Part shown: piece after piece, positions 12,294 through 24,987 of the stretch
Layout of the letters: each line of letters opens with the position of its first letter
Numbering within the stretch: position 1 is the first letter of the stretch
Origin: Hymenolepis diminuta
Lineage: Eukaryota; Platyhelminthes; Cestoda; Cyclophyllidea; Hymenolepididae
DNA: 64,000 bases
Assembly (NCBI GenBank): GCA_900708905.1
Contig: CAADRB010000012.1
Coordinates: 2,281,271 to 2,345,270 of the forward strand
Direction of reading: 5' to 3'
Program-made: the position numbers and the translations under genes
The notes under the pieces: model-generated
Told to the model about the DNA's origin: nothing
Database searches by the model: none
The model's input: the letters and a program-made list of their open reading frames with translations, nothing else

Positions 12294-12389
12294 TTAAGAG
12301 CAACAATTATCGCAGCAACATTCACAACAACATCGGCAGCTACTGGAACTGTCTGAGCTTTTCTTTCCTTTAGACTGTTTGTTTCCCAT
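12294..12389 (-). CDS. 31-residue MG-start protein with C-terminal cysteine cluster
   Basis: Not recognised as a known family and below the size most gene finders keep. The protein starts MGNKQSKGKK, fitting the N-myristoylation pattern (Gly2, Ser6, basic 7). It passes through a serine run (SSDSSSS) and ends in a cluster of nine cysteines in thirteen residues (CRCCCECCCDNCC) before a final Ser and TAA. The cysteines could be palmitoylated or bind metal; both are inferences. A TATA box (TATAAAT) lies 34-40 nt upstream. A possible splice acceptor (CCATTTTAG) sits nine bases before the ATG, so a 5' UTR intron or trans-splicing is possible. An AATAAA lies about 50 nt past the stop. Its first residues match the gene at 27060 (MGSRQSS). 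Confidence 0.5.
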   Translation of the reverse strand: MGNKQSKGKKSSDSSSSCRCCCECCCDNCCS

Positions 12390-12422
12390 TTTCTACCTAA
12401 AATGGAAACAAAACAATTTGAA

Positions 12423-12429
12423 ATTTATA
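12423..12429 (-). promoter_or_regulatory. TATA box upstream of the MGNKQSK gene
   Basis: TATAAAT on the minus strand, 34-40 nt before the start codon. That spacing leaves room for only a very short leader. Positional inference. Confidence 0.4.
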
Positions 12430-13530
12430 CTGACTTGAAAGTTGTTAATTGATGTGGGTAAGCGGACACATCCTTGTCACCAATCTATCAAAGAAAACTG
12501 CGCTCAAATAAACATGCAGTTAGAAAATTGAACGTTTGAATTCTGTAGCCTAATTTTAGCAGCACTTTTAACTAAAAAGTACAGAATTTCTCATTTAATT
12601 GGTTATCGATTCATCATCGGCATATAAAAACAAATAATTATAAGTTACAAAAATGTTAAAAGGTCGCAAAATTTGCATAGAAATAATGCAATTTATTTGT
12701 AAAGCATGAGTACGATTTACAGGCAATCCTAAGCCTACTTCAAATTTACGAGGGTCTTCAAAAAAACGAAATTGTCGATTCGGTTTCTTTAATTTTTTAA
12801 ATATTACCAGCAATGAGATATTTTGGCTTAAATTTGAGATGAAACCGACCAAATATTCAATTTTTTCAGTTGACTAAAATTTTATAAGTGAATATTAAAA
12901 AAACACTTACTGGTTTGGTAATCGCCAATGATCTATTTTACTGCTACTGTGTCTTATATAGTATTTTTCTCTTTGTCAAGGTCATAAGTTAATAATGTCA
13001 GCAAATCGTATTTTAATTTTCTGATCCTAATATTTCCTGTATAATAAGGAAATTCAAGGTGGCAAGCTCGCAAGTGCAAAGAAACCAATCACGAAAGGAA
13101 AAATAGCTCTTCACGTATGTGGAAGATGTTTATTTAATTAAAATTTTGCCCCTTTAGATATTATATCCCAAACTCAGAGACGATATTTTTGATTTTTATC
13201 ACTTAAAATCTGTTGCAAATAAATATAATTCAAGTTTGTCTTTTTCTTAATTCAAGTGAAACTCAGCCCAGGAGGATTTTGAGAGTAAATTGTTTCCAAT
13301 TATGGAGGGGATTATAGAAAGAATAACTGTTAGAACTCCACCGAACGAGGCTACGTTAAATTCATATAAGCTCCTTTCATCCTACCATCCTAATTGTATT
13401 CTTGATATAACCTTATATTAAAATGAATCGAAGATAACTATAGCATCTGACTATATTATAGTAGGCGTAGCTCATTTGATGGAGATAAGACTAGATTGAG
13501 TTTTGACATAATTCGTTTCGGACATTATAA

Positions 13531-13738
13531 TTAAATGAGAGAAATTATAAGATTTAAGAACTGAAAAGCAATGATTAGTCCATTGTGAGCATAGGACTGC
13601 CATTACCGGAGAGATTGGAGGATAGTAAGATTTGCTAGACGCGGCAGATGTCAGTCGCCGACAAGATGTCTCAACAACGACGTCAAAATTGAACAAGACG
13701 GACGATGCATCGTAACACAATTTCTTCAAACCTTCCAT
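13531..13738 (-). CDS. possible 53-residue protein, two exons
   Basis: The frame starts MEGLKKLCYDASSV at 13738 and runs 44 codons to a donor (CCG then GTAATG). A 46-nt intron ending TGCTTTTCAG leads in phase 0 to a short hydrophobic tail FLNLIISLI and TAA at 13531. The exon is visibly less AT-rich than its surroundings. Just upstream on the same strand another frame reads a leader-like hydrophobic stretch (LLFSAFSVFLALSCHFC) but lacks an ATG and is in a different phase. The plus strand also has a 63-codon frame (13705-13896), so strand choice is not certain. Function unknown. Confidence 0.3.
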
Positions 13739-14221
13739 TTGTTAGTTTACCTGTTTCAAAGCAAAAGTGGCAACTTAGCGCTAAGAAAACACTAAATGCA
13801 GAAAACAGTAGAGTAGTCAAATTAGAGCTAAGAAAAGGGAGTCAAGCGGAAGCAGAAGTTAAAGTCGAAGCGTCAAGCGATTTAAACAAGATTTGATCTT
13901 CGTAGTTAGAAGAAATAATTTCTAATTCCTCGTTATAGTCCAACGCTTCATTTTCTATTATTCCAAAGTCTAGTTTCTTGTTCGCTACGCCCAGAATTTA
14001 CTGACAAGATTTTAATTTGGATGGTTACAAAATCTCTGCTTATACTGAGTGCGTAAAGCATCTAAGGAGAAGACACAATGAAACTGTTAATGCCCGAAAC
14101 TTACTATTTTCATTGCAATACTAATTAACATAATACTAACCTAGGTCCTATTCCATATATCACTCTTCGACTTCTATCACCCACTCATTTCGTGCCCACA
14201 ATCGACTAAGTGCAAGCTTTC

Positions 14222-15245
14222 ATCGGATCAAGTGGTCTTTATTGATGTCCTCCATTGCTCGGACTATTGCTTCCATTGGAGAGAAAGATTTGGTGCTATG
14301 GAGATGCTTATTAACTTCCTTCTCAACCACGTCCCACCCGTCCAAAGGATTAAGGTTTGGTGAGCAAGGAGGCAGCCATAAACCTGGCTTGGTGTGGCAT
14401 GATGATGAAAACTCTCCGCCGTCCAATCCTGGATTTTGAGAGGTTTATGGAATGGAGGCGAATCTTGATGGAAGACATAGGGTCTTCTTCCATTGACAAC
14501 ACCGTCAATCCAATGTGACTTAACATCAGTAGACATCTGCATCTGGATTGACTCGAAGGTTCTGCGGAAAAAATTGAGGAGTCATGATGTGCCCCTCCCT
14601 CACTGCTAACATCGAACACCATCTATCGTGGTGGAAACTTCGTGCACATGCAGAACAGTTGGAACTTCAGTAGAGTTTCAACCACTTATCATTTTTTCTA
14701 TTGACTTCTTGGTCCCGGTGGAAGTACTTTTCGTGGTAGAAACACCAAAAACACTCTTCTCCTGGGTGCTTCAATTTCTTTAATAGTCGTTTAGCACGCA
14801 TTTAAAAGTTCTCTTGGGTTGGTTTTGTCCACATAAATTGATGACCTCACCTAAGAACGTGTGAGATTAGTATCCGAGGTTTTGATGAAGAACATTCCTT
14901 ATATAACTGTTGTTCATTCAAACACTTGGGGATGTTTGGCAAGATGTCGCGCATTAAAATAGCGGGTTTTTCGTTCATCATGCCATGCACCCTTATCACA
15001 GGCGCAGGTGTTCTGAGTGGGTGAGTGAGTCAGCCAGCAGAGCGTTGACAATGCTCCTGTTTTCTCTTCCTCATGGCGGCCAATTCATCTCCATTGTTTT
15101 CATTTAGTAGCTCTTTTATAACTTCACAAACGAAAGATGTGGCGACTTGTAAAGATCTTGTAATTTCTAAATTCCTCTGTTTCACTTTTATAGACATTAT
15201 TACAAGGTATCCTTCCATTTCATTAGTCGTAGTGGTATCTAGCAT
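14222..15245 (-). pseudogene. degenerate Tc1/mariner-superfamily transposase
   Basis: Read on the minus strand across several frames, a decayed transposase is clear. The N-terminal helix-turn-helix region (SFVCEVIKELLNENNGDE then RKRKQEHCQRSA) begins near 15245. After it come HGMMNEKPAILMRDI, a central block WIDGVVNGRRPYVFHQDSPP with the QDS aspartate, and a C-terminal block LWLPPCSPNLNPLDGWDVVE ending EAIVRAMEDINKDHLIR at 14222. At SPNLNP an Asn stands where these families usually have Asp, though the downstream Asp of NPLD is kept. At least three frame changes and stops break it. I did not find convincing terminal inverted repeats. It is unrelated in sequence to the mariner at 7.1-8.3 kb. 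Confidence 0.85.
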
Positions 15246-15834
15246 GAAATCTTCTGATAAAAAATTATTATCGGGTTAGTTTAAATTTAAAAAATATAAG
15301 TGGTCTCAAATACCTTTCGCACTCTGTTTATATGTCAAAAATGCCAGCAGGATTTTAAGGTAAAATCATAACATTATGATCTTAGAACTGAATTCAATCT
15401 TCGAGAAACCCTAAACTGTCCTAGAAGTCGACTTACACTATTTATTATGGCGATGGAGAATTAAAATGTATTAGCAATGAAGCAATTGGAGATCCCCATA
15501 TAGACTTGAATGCACAATATTCGTCGCACTACTTATAGCCAGGCCGCAGGCTGCGTCTAAGGTTTAATGTGTTCGCTCATACGTGTTACCACTTAAGTTA
15601 CTCCTTTCCTTTCCCTTCATCCGTTTATCATACGCGTTTCATCCCTCATCTTCTCTCCCTCCATTCCATGAACATAACTTATACTCTCGGTGTGGTTATT
15701 GTTTATGCGGTTTTTTACGTTAAAAACAGACATTATTAGAGTAGTCTTCATAGAATGTCAGGCAGGCTTAGAAGATATCCTCAGTCCTCGTACATTTACT
15801 CTAGATAGAAAAGACCTGCTGCTGTTGTGGTTAG

Positions 15835-16075
15835 AGTAACAACTAACGGCTGGTAGCTAACAGCAACAAATTACAGTTCCAAAAGTGGAGTACAGAGAGT
15901 TGCGTAGGCCAAAATGTATTGCATAAACCACGAGGAGAATTAAAGAAAGTAAGAGAGGAGGGGGAGAATGGATGAGATAGGGAACAGTAGGAGTCAGTAA
16001 CTGACACGCGTGTGTACCTGTGGTTCCTCTGCGTGGCATTTGAAAGAGACCTTATATAGTTTCATGTAAAGGCAA
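15835..16075 (+). repeat. dispersed repeat R3, copy C (diverged)
   Basis: Shares with copies at 45.8-46.15 and 47.33-47.7 kb an ordered set of blocks: TTAGCTAACAGCAACAA-like start, TAGGCCAAAATGTATTGC, GAGGAGAATT, AAGTAAGAGAGGAGGGG and a GACACGCGTGTGT block. This is the most diverged and shortest of the three. No coding frame is evident. Confidence 0.6.
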
Positions 16076-16079
16076 CAAC

Positions 16080-18440
16080 TTAAACAGATGTAATAGTTTC
16101 AGACATCGCTGCAAGGATATTCTACTTTAGCAACGTTTATTCAAAGACCACTTAATTAGTTTATTCCTATGGTTAAAGCAAACCACCTGAGGAAAACTGA
16201 GATTACAATAGGGTCATGTACTTCAAGCGCCACTGTGAGGTGGTGATAATTAAGTCTCAGTGATTAGTGATGACACAGATAAAAATCTAGGAAAAGCATA
16301 GGAATTCATCTCTCAAACTGCTACCGAATGGGCCAAGAAGAGGGTTAACAGTAGTTTAACTGGTGCAGTAATAAATTTTCGAAAAGTTACATATTAGCTC
16401 AAACTTCATGGCCGAGGATTCATCCGAGATTTCGCTTGCCTTAATTCCGAAATAGGTCTTGATGGTACATATTTTCGCCAATATCTTCCCCATAGCCTAA
16501 CACGAAAATCGATATACAAAGATGAGTATTCTCGTTCTTTCATTTTCCTATTAAATTTCTCAAATTAGATGTGTTAAAAGGAAAAATATCATTTGCATGC
16601 GAAAGTTTTATCATGAACAAAAATAATCGTACAGATACATCATTAAAACGTTCAGATATGAGATAACAGTACGCATGACAAAAGGAATTGGTTAGGCTCT
16701 ATATATCTCAAGTCAACTAAAAAAGAGGGTTGTTAGACAAAATAAATATAGATTAATATAAATATGCAAGGTAGACTCTATAACAGCATCTAATTCAGAA
16801 AATCGAGATGTGAGCATAGTAGCCATTATTTACCAGGCGGAGATTTCGATAATCGGACATGGCCGTTGATCTAGAAACCTTTATCTGGAATAGTCAGATG
16901 GTTTTTGTGTTATTACTCACTCGATATCTCACATTGATAAACTTCCGCAAAGATTTAAACTCATACGTAACAGATCTCCTATGGAAGTCAATCAGGTTGG
17001 ATATATTTTGGTGCAAATTTGAATTAATCATCTCTTCAAATATATAATGATATTATTTATCGAGTGAGCTCTTTTGTTTATCCTTATTCTCCAGTGAACT
17101 TTAAAGGTCACATTGATGAATGAATGATAGACACGCTAAGGGACGGCTGGTGATGCTCTGATCGATTAAATGTAGTCTTGATTAAGGCTCTGGCAGAAAT
17201 ATTTGACAATATTGACAAATATGACTAATCTGCCATTGTTTCTCGTAATTTGGTTGATAATAGATAAAAGACAGTTCGGAACACCTTCCGGCAAGGTCTG
17301 TTTGAATGAACAAACCAAACTTCAAGAGAGGGTTAAGGAAAAGTGATGTAATAGCTCAGCATTCATTATGTTCTGAAGCGCTAAAACTGGGAAAAACTGA
17401 AGTTTCTTACACAGAGAGTTCGCTTAGACAGCTCGACTCCACAGAGTTGGTTTTTAGTGAGAATTCTGCTTGACTTCAATGCTAAATGCAGCTTAGAAAT
17501 CTCTCTCGCAATTCAAAATGCGGACGAAAATAAAAAGGCGTGAGAAAATGAAAAATTGATTGCGAAGTGTCTTCAATACTTCACAAATGCTTGAGATGAG
17601 AACACACTAGAGAACTGGCCGTCAAAATTGCACAGATATTCTAACCATTGGCAGGCCCCTTGTCGAGTGGACAGCTGTATTGTGAAGAGAGGATGGTTGC
17701 GAAATCACATAAAGTCGTCAAATCGGAAATTTTACTATGATGAAGACAATTAATAATTTAGCACTTCTAAAAACTTGAGAAAAACCGAGTAGATAACCTG
17801 ATGGTTTTAGATTCCAGACGTAGTAAGGCTTTGATGTTTTTGCTTACCTCTCTACCAAAACTCTTCCTGCATTCCTCGCACTGGTTCTAATATCGCCTTT
17901 GTCAGGGTGGCATTCATGCAAAATAACTTTGATACTATTATTATCTGGAAGTCGAAATCCTAGCCAGAAAAGAACGAAGCACTCAAGTTCTCGTCGGTAT
18001 AGCGAAAACATCTTATTGCTGATCTCGATCAATGTACAATATGACGTAATTCATATTACTTCACATAAACAGTTTAAGGGATAATTGTTATTTTCAAAAA
18101 TAATGGGGAGAAAGTGCAAAAGAAATATTAATGTTGTCAAGGAAAATTGTTCATTATTATATTTTCTCCTTGACAAATACGCTGAACAATAAACCGACTG
18201 ACCTATTCTAATGATAAGAATGAATCAAATTGTTACCTTCAGCATTAAATCAATTTGCTTCCTATTAAGTTAAAAAGGGGACTGTATTTCTGGTTTTCAC
18301 TAATAAGGATTTGTATCATAATATATTTATGGAATCATTTAATTCTTAAAACTCTTTCAATTTTATGACAGTAGAAGAAAGCCTAAATTTAATGTTTTAT
18401 TTGTTTGTAAAAATTTCTTCTGTTAAATTGAGAAGTTAAG
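16080..18440. other. AT-rich intergenic stretch
   Basis: Only short chance frames on both strands; no recognised gene, RNA or repeat. Confidence 0.5.
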
Positions 18441-18452
18441 TTTACTTAGCTA

Positions 18453-18653
18453 ATGACTGTAAATTCTGGAATGGGTGAAATCTCGTTCCAGACTCAAAAC
18501 ATAGCTAGCCCCGATATTCCAGAATTTGCAAATTGTGTTTTGAGTACTCTATCTTGGGCTACTAACCCCACGGATATTAACAAATCACCCAATAAAACTG
18601 ATTTAGTGGACATAATAAAAATTTCACACAGTGAAGGAATGTTTGACAATTAA
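18453..18653 (+). CDS. possible 66-residue orphan protein
   Basis: ATG-started frame beginning MTVNSGMGEISFQTQ with balanced residue use (PEFANCVLSTLSWATNP and later SPNKTDLVDIIKIS). It has no signal peptide, membrane segment or motif that I recognise. It may be a chance frame or one exon of a longer gene. Confidence 0.2.
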   Translation: MTVNSGMGEISFQTQNIASPDIPEFANCVLSTLSWATNPTDINKSPNKTDLVDIIKISHSEGMFDN

Positions 18654-20571
18654 TGTGGTCACCGTCACTTAACGAGATCAGCCAAGTATGTTCTATTAAT
18701 ATACTTTGACACAAGTTTACTTCTCCATACTTTTATGTCTATTAGGTCTTAAGGGATCATTTTCGGACTCTATCAAAATATAAGAAAATATGGCTGCAGA
18801 TAGCGTTTGACAGGGGAAATAGGAATTAATTGTCAAGGTCCCTTGGGTTTCATCTCTGAGATTTCATTTTTTGAGAGGTTATTCACAAATTCATTCTTTA
18901 AACACTTTGCAATTTAATCCTTCCTTTGGAGTGCGTAGTTTGAAATCATGGATGATTTTACGCCTCTTAACATTTTCTTAATTACGTATTTCATAATCCG
19001 TATAACCATAAAATAGATGGTATATCCGATGGGGTTTATCTCTTCTCAATGACTAAAGGACAAGGTTTTTCCTATAGCTTAGCTTGTGAAAAATAGTCGA
19101 AAGTAAAAATAAGAAAACCTCATTCAGCAGCGGTTGTAATGTAAAGATTAACAAACCAGAATATTTCCTTTCAAATAGAAACAAGTAGCTGAATTAAAAG
19201 ATGGATTTGGATTTCATTACCCAAGACAAAGCAAAGATCAAAACGGCGGAATAAAAACATTTCAATATAGGATGAAATTGAAAGGCGACTAGAGGTATAT
19301 AATAAAATCAGGATGTCATGCGTTTTACTTTATTTAAATGTGGGAAGTATTGAGATTTTAATATCTCATGAAACATATGCAGATATTTTGAAGAACAATC
19401 AGTCTTCATGATTTGAAATCTGTGTCTCTGAGCGAGTTCATGCAATTGACATTTTGAGAGTGTTGACCAGCTGATTTAATGATTTCATTTTTTCTACCCA
19501 GAAGCAGGTAAATGAATAAATCAAATGCGTTTTAAGTATAGCCCAGCTAATTTGAATAATCCCAACGATTTAGCTAATGTCAAGTAGAGATATTTAAGCA
19601 CCAGTATGAGCATAAGCATATTATTAAAATTTTTATTGGGTGAAATCTGGTGAATTTTGCTATGTTAAAATCGAGTAAGGTGACATTATTTTGTCATTAA
19701 CTTGGCTGCAAGAAGAGGAAATATATATAGCAAATCACAGTGCATACCATCTTACGACTGCATAAATTTGAAGATAGAAGTGATATCACTATTCAAACAC
19801 CCCAGAATCTCCAGATGAATTTAGATGGTGGTATGAAACGGGGTATTAAATTCCAAACGAGAGAAAAACCTCTGCTCTGGAAAAGAGAAATCTAGTAAAA
19901 TTTCCGCCTAATCAACTTCAAATCTTAGCTACAAGTGAATGGAACGCTTTAAAATATAAGGTAGTGACTAGAGTCATGCAGATATCAATGTTTCAAGGCA
20001 GAATACTCCAGATTTTACCTTGGCCTCCCTCTCCCTCCCCCCCACTACCTCTTGGTAAATACGTATTATTGATGCGTGTACCCGTATTTACTCCGCTGTA
20101 TAAATCAATTCTTGATGTAACTATTTGATATGGCAAGGTAAATTTAATATATATGATAAACTTCTCCCGGTTTATAGCAACGTAGACTGAGGTAATGGGT
20201 GCTAACTCAATTGATACGACTCAAATACATACATGGTAGTATCCCATAGCCTGCTGTTTTACCGCAACACGACTCTCTACAGTGTTTATTTTAAATCTAA
20301 ATCTATATAAAATCCAATAACCTCTAGTGGTTTACTAATCTTATAATGAATTACATTTTCCTCCGACGTGAATTTTCTCCCTTTGTACTTATAAATTGTC
20401 TGGACATGGAATGCGCTCAGCCACGCCTAGTTGATTGATATGACTATACCTCTTCAAAGTGCATAAGTGTGGGTGGTGCTTCCGCCTGATATTTTAAGTC
20501 TTGTCAAATCGAGTGTTTGCCGTCTTTTAAAAATAGATGTAGTTAAATTGCATTAGATAAAGGATGTCCAA

Positions 20572-20775
20572 ATGAATGCATATCTGTGTTGCTGTAGACC
20601 AACATCTTCAACGAGTTTCACCGACTTGCCCTCAAACCTGAGTTCTAACTGGAGACTTTCAAATCCTCAAGAAATGAAGTTTTTACTGACAAAGACCCCA
20701 ATTACAGCTCAAAATTATAGATTTAGTGATTTCAGGACTGAATCTCTTAAATTCTTCCTCTCCTCCCATAAGTAA
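20572..20775 (+). CDS. possible 67-residue protein with N-terminal CCC
   Basis: ATG-started frame beginning MNAYLCCCRPTSSTSFTDL. A CCC run close to the N-terminus could be an acylation site, but nothing else supports that. No family recognised. It is on the opposite strand to the other small Cys-containing genes. Confidence 0.25.
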   Translation: MNAYLCCCRPTSSTSFTDLPSNLSSNWRLSNPQEMKFLLTKTPITAQNYRFSDFRTESLKFFLSSHK

Positions 20776-21516
20776 ACATTTATAAAAACTACGTTTCCCA
20801 CGTCAAAATCGACTCCTTGGTACGATATTTTAAACGCACTCCTCTGACAAAAACCGCAATTTAAATATAACAAACGAGGGAATTGCTTGACTTTATTTAT
20901 TTAGAATAATTTTACTTTATTTACTTGAGAGAATATTTTGTCTCAGCAAAATAGATGACAATAAATAGTTTGAAAGATGCAATTCATTGGGGATCATAGA
21001 ACAGACCAATCAAATAGAGTGGGGGACAACACTCGCCATTTCTCAAGGATGCAAATTGGTGAAAATATTTTGAATTAAGATTTCTAATCTTTCGGTTAAA
21101 TCACCTAAAACTAAGAGTAAAATATTTAAATTAATAGGAGAGCCGTGGATCAGCTGCAAGGACTTTTGTGCTCAAACATTCGGACAGGGTAAATTAGGTA
21201 CTGGATGCTAAAGTGTGCAATTATGAACGTCCAATTTTAAAATTAAATCTTTCAGTCCCTTTATTTCATTTGAAAAGCTTACCACTAAAATCAGTCAAAT
21301 TATAAAACCATTCTCGGATAATAAATATGAAATACTTATTCTCTATCAGCTTTTTTTCTTTTACCTACTCATCCTAATATTAAGATTCCCTCTTTTGATA
21401 CACAATGCATTCAAATGAGCAATAAATTATATTTTAACTGCGAAATCATTCATTTGAATATAAGATTAGTGTTGCAGAACTTTGTATTATTAAAACATCA
21501 TTTGGGTTTTACGCAT

Positions 21517-22101
21517 TTATTGTAGATGCCGATAACGATTGCGGTTTTCAAGGCCGTGCCACCAGCGATTAAAATGTCTTTGACACTCTCGTTCACTGCT
21601 TAGACTCCTAGACCCTGAAGCGTCATTATGTGGTGTCGAATCACCATCTGAAGAATTCCTTGATGCGTTGGGTTTTCTTCTTTGGTGTCTCCTATTTCTA
21701 TCATTTGTAGAAAATCCCCCGTTAATGATATTTGGGTCGTGTTGAGGATTATGCCTTGATGTTCCGTGAGTAATTCGGTTCCTAAATCTGTGATTTCTAC
21801 CATCAGAGACGGAGCTTTCAGAACTTGAATAACTCCTGTTGTAAGCACGCACTACTCGACTTACTGCTCCATTTGAAGGGTATCTATTTCTCTCTGTAGG
21901 CCTAATTTGAACGTCATCTGAAGTGAAACATATTATATGTAGAATAGCGTATCATAGGCGATGACAATATAATGAACTTTTATAACCTGCACAGAAAGAG
22001 CAGTTTAAATCTGCTTTGTATCGACCGGGATAGTAACTTCCACTTCGAGTTGAATGCGGATGATAAGACTGATCTCTTCTTGTATCGACCCACTGTTTCA
22101 T
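21517..22101 (-). CDS. 171-residue Arg/Ser/Asn-rich protein, two exons
   Basis: Exon 1 (22101-21987) starts MKQWVDTRRDQSYHPHSTRS and ends with a CSFC pair. Its end (GTGCAG then GTTATA) and the acceptor TTTCACTTCAG at 21918 bound a 69-nt intron in consistent phase. Exon 2 (21917-21517) encodes a long low-complexity stretch rich in Arg, Ser, Asn and His (SYSSSESSVSD; RNHRFRNRITHG; NDRNRRHQRRKPN) and ends GLENRNRYRHLQ. The AATAAA overlaps the stop (CAATAAA). It looks disordered and highly basic, and could bind nucleic acid or be secreted, but there is no evidence for either. A second frame of exon 1 from an upstream ATG (22168) ends right after the intron, so the start at 22101 is preferred. An exon further upstream cannot be excluded. 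Confidence 0.5.
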
Positions 22102-22199
22102 TTCCAAGATGAATTTGTTTATCTATAATAAAATTTGGAACAGTGAAAGTGCCTGAAATGGACGCCATAAGCAGCTAGTGAAAAGAAATTATTTTACAT

Positions 22200-24600
22200 T
22201 GATTTCCAAGATAAAAACTTCCAGAAACGGATAAATAGGTTGCAAAGAATCAGATATTTTGAGGTAAATTGAGAATTTTTCATAGTTAATTGGTGCTAAC
22301 TCATACACAGATGACAAAAAGTTAAAAAAACAACTTTATTGTATCAAATGTTATAACTTCGATGCTCCTCTACACGCATATAGAGAACAAAATAGCAAAT
22401 TAGATTTGCTGACAGAGTTCAGCAGGAAAAGATGGCTGAATATGAGGGTCATGCACGTTATTCCTTTACCTCAAATAAGTAATGAAATCTGCTTTTCGTC
22501 GTAGAGTACTAAGGTCCTAAAACTACTTCAGGAAAATTGAATCGCTTTTTTAAATATGATATGCAATTAATATCTAACCCCTTTCATAAGTTTAAAACAT
22601 TAAAATTTACTTATGAATGGATTTAATAATTACATGAATGATCGCCTTACCGGTTTTTTGTAGAGTCGAGTTAAATTTACCTCCACTATCCTTTTTATTA
22701 TATATTTGAGGGATTCGAATTGCGTGGCCTTATATATAATCCTATTTGCATTTAAAATGAATTTCCCCTTCACAAAAGTTTATGCGTCTTTACTGCCCCT
22801 CTTGGAACGTGTAAATTCCCCCAGCTATGTAACGTTTTAAAGTGTAATGATATTCCCACCTTATTGCGATTGTTAGGTTTTCCAACAGAGGTACATTTCT
22901 TAATGGTAAAAGTCCTAACAAAAGAAAATGGGCCATAACAAATTACTCGTACTTTGGATCTAAGGAAAAAAGGGGAACGCACTTTTAATGAAAATACGTA
23001 TGTGACATTGGATTCTTATCCAATTTGTGGAGAAAACTAAATTTTTGAGGGAATTTAGAAATATTTTCTCTTATCAGAGGACAAACATTTTCTAAACAAA
23101 AGTGAATGATGAAAGTTTTCTTATAGTGTAGTTATTATTAAAGCCTATAGTAAAGATGAAGTTTTCAATTATATCCATTGGAAAATATCAAAGGGTGAAG
23201 GAGATCAAAAAGGAGAAGAAGTGGGTAATAACGCAGGAGTATCAAAAATTATTTCTCTACAGGAATTCTAGGATCATCGGTGTTCTATATTCCTCTCATG
23301 GATTCTAGTACACTGCGTAACAATCTACTGTTCAAATTTAACGATTTGGCTCCCAGGATCATTTTTTGACTATATTTAGGATATTCAAGGCCTCCCAGTC
23401 AGTCGATTAGATTCATTGATTGGACATATCACCCCACTTTGTATCTATTTTACAACTAGGTGAGGGTAGATGAGCTCAGTAACGGTTTCCAGCATAAAAA
23501 TGCTCACTGAACCTCACTCAAAGTGAAATTGGACAAGGAAAACCTAATAATATTATTATATTCAGACAGACAAATGCATTGGGTAGATAGATTCGTTTTC
23601 ACTTTTTCACTTCTTCGCCACTTAGACTAAAAGAGTCTGTACCATTTTGAAAATTTTTTAAAATAATACATGAAGGGATTTGCATTGAATGCAATGTCAA
23701 AAGGGCCGATGAGGTGGTGACATCTGACATATTAATCGTCCATGTATTTTTCTATGCCTAAGGCACAAGAAGATCTTGAAGAATTTACAGATCATTGTAA
23801 ATTATCTATCTCATCAATGCAAATGCACTGCTTCCTATTCTCTGACAATTTGCGTAAATTTTTCAGCTCTACACTTAACGTTTTTGCTGGGATCTCAATT
23901 AGCCGGGCGTTTTTTGGTGTTTAAAGATTATTTTAGTCATGAAAGCTAAAAAATTCCCTGACATCCCTATTGGTTTGTCTTTGACGTGGCTTTGTGTAAA
24001 TTCGTCTTCTAGTTCCCGTTTATAGCCGAGGATTTATATTATAATGTATGTGGCAACATTTATACCCCAAAGACGAAGACTTCTTTGTTAAATCTTGACG
24101 CCGGTTTTCAAGAGAATGCGACGAGCAGGCTTTTCAGAAGACATGATTCTGCGGGAAGGTAATGCCAAGGCTAACCTTTTCGTAGTGTTTAGGAAAGCTT
24201 TATGACAGATGCCATCGAAACTCTCAGTTCATTCATTTATCACTAATTTTTAATTCAAATCTTCGGCATTGGGAGGTGATTAATCTGTTGATTGGAGACT
24301 GTTTACACCATTGCAATGCATTTTTCTCTTGGTAGCCAAGAGCAGCCGGTAGATACTTACTTTGATTCTTAGTTATAGAGTTCATGCATGACGCTCTTTA
24401 ATTTTACTTCATTCAATTATGCCCTGATGAGAATGAGAAAGGTTGTTTGAATTTATTTCTTTAAGTTGCATTCCACTATGTTAATAAAGGATTACGGAAG
24501 TAATTTTATCATCCATGCATGTCCGCTTTTAGGTTTCAAATAGAATTACTATCTACCTTATATTTATTAAGGTATTAACTATTTGAAATAGTGACCGGGA
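22200..24600. other. AT-rich intergenic stretch
   Basis: No convincing gene. Frames of 60-70 codons at 22770-22982 (-) and 23742-23924 (+) have no supporting signal. Confidence 0.45.
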
Positions 24601-24609
24601 CTACATATA

Positions 24610-24835
24610 TCAAGTTGTCAGAATTATTTCTTCACGTCTGCCAAGTCAAGGGTTACAAGATCAACACCCATCGGTGCACATTCAGTGGTGTGGATGTCAT
24701 GATTAAATGTGGTCAACGGGAGGGATGATAGAATGTGAGTTTCCTTCAAGGGCGGATCCTGAATACCTTCCTTCTACTCAGTTCAGGCGCTGTGAACACT
24801 TCTTCTAATGATCTTGAGAAGCTTTTATTGCTTGA
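24610..24835 (+). repeat. tRNA-like SINE, copy 1
   Basis: Aligns with 29655-29885 over about 200 bp. Shared blocks are TCTGCCAA, CATCRGTGCACATYCA, GTGTGGATG, GGTCAACRRGAG and CTGTGAACACTTCTTC. The head is tRNA-like but more eroded than in copy 2. No coding capacity. Confidence 0.7.
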
Positions 24836-24987
24836 AGCTATAGAGATGAATAAAATCGGAGATCCAGTTAAAAATCTATAGGAACTAAAATATTCTCCTG
24901 AACGCACAAGCAGGCTCACTTTGACGATTATTGTAGGTTGTTTCTCTAATGACTAAAGACCAGAAAACAGTCATCCACTCTTAGTGT

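Noticed and set aside
12595..12852. 85-codon minus-strand frame upstream of the MGNKQSK gene
   Set aside because: Start is hydrophobic and AT-driven, with no TATA, splice or polyadenylation support.
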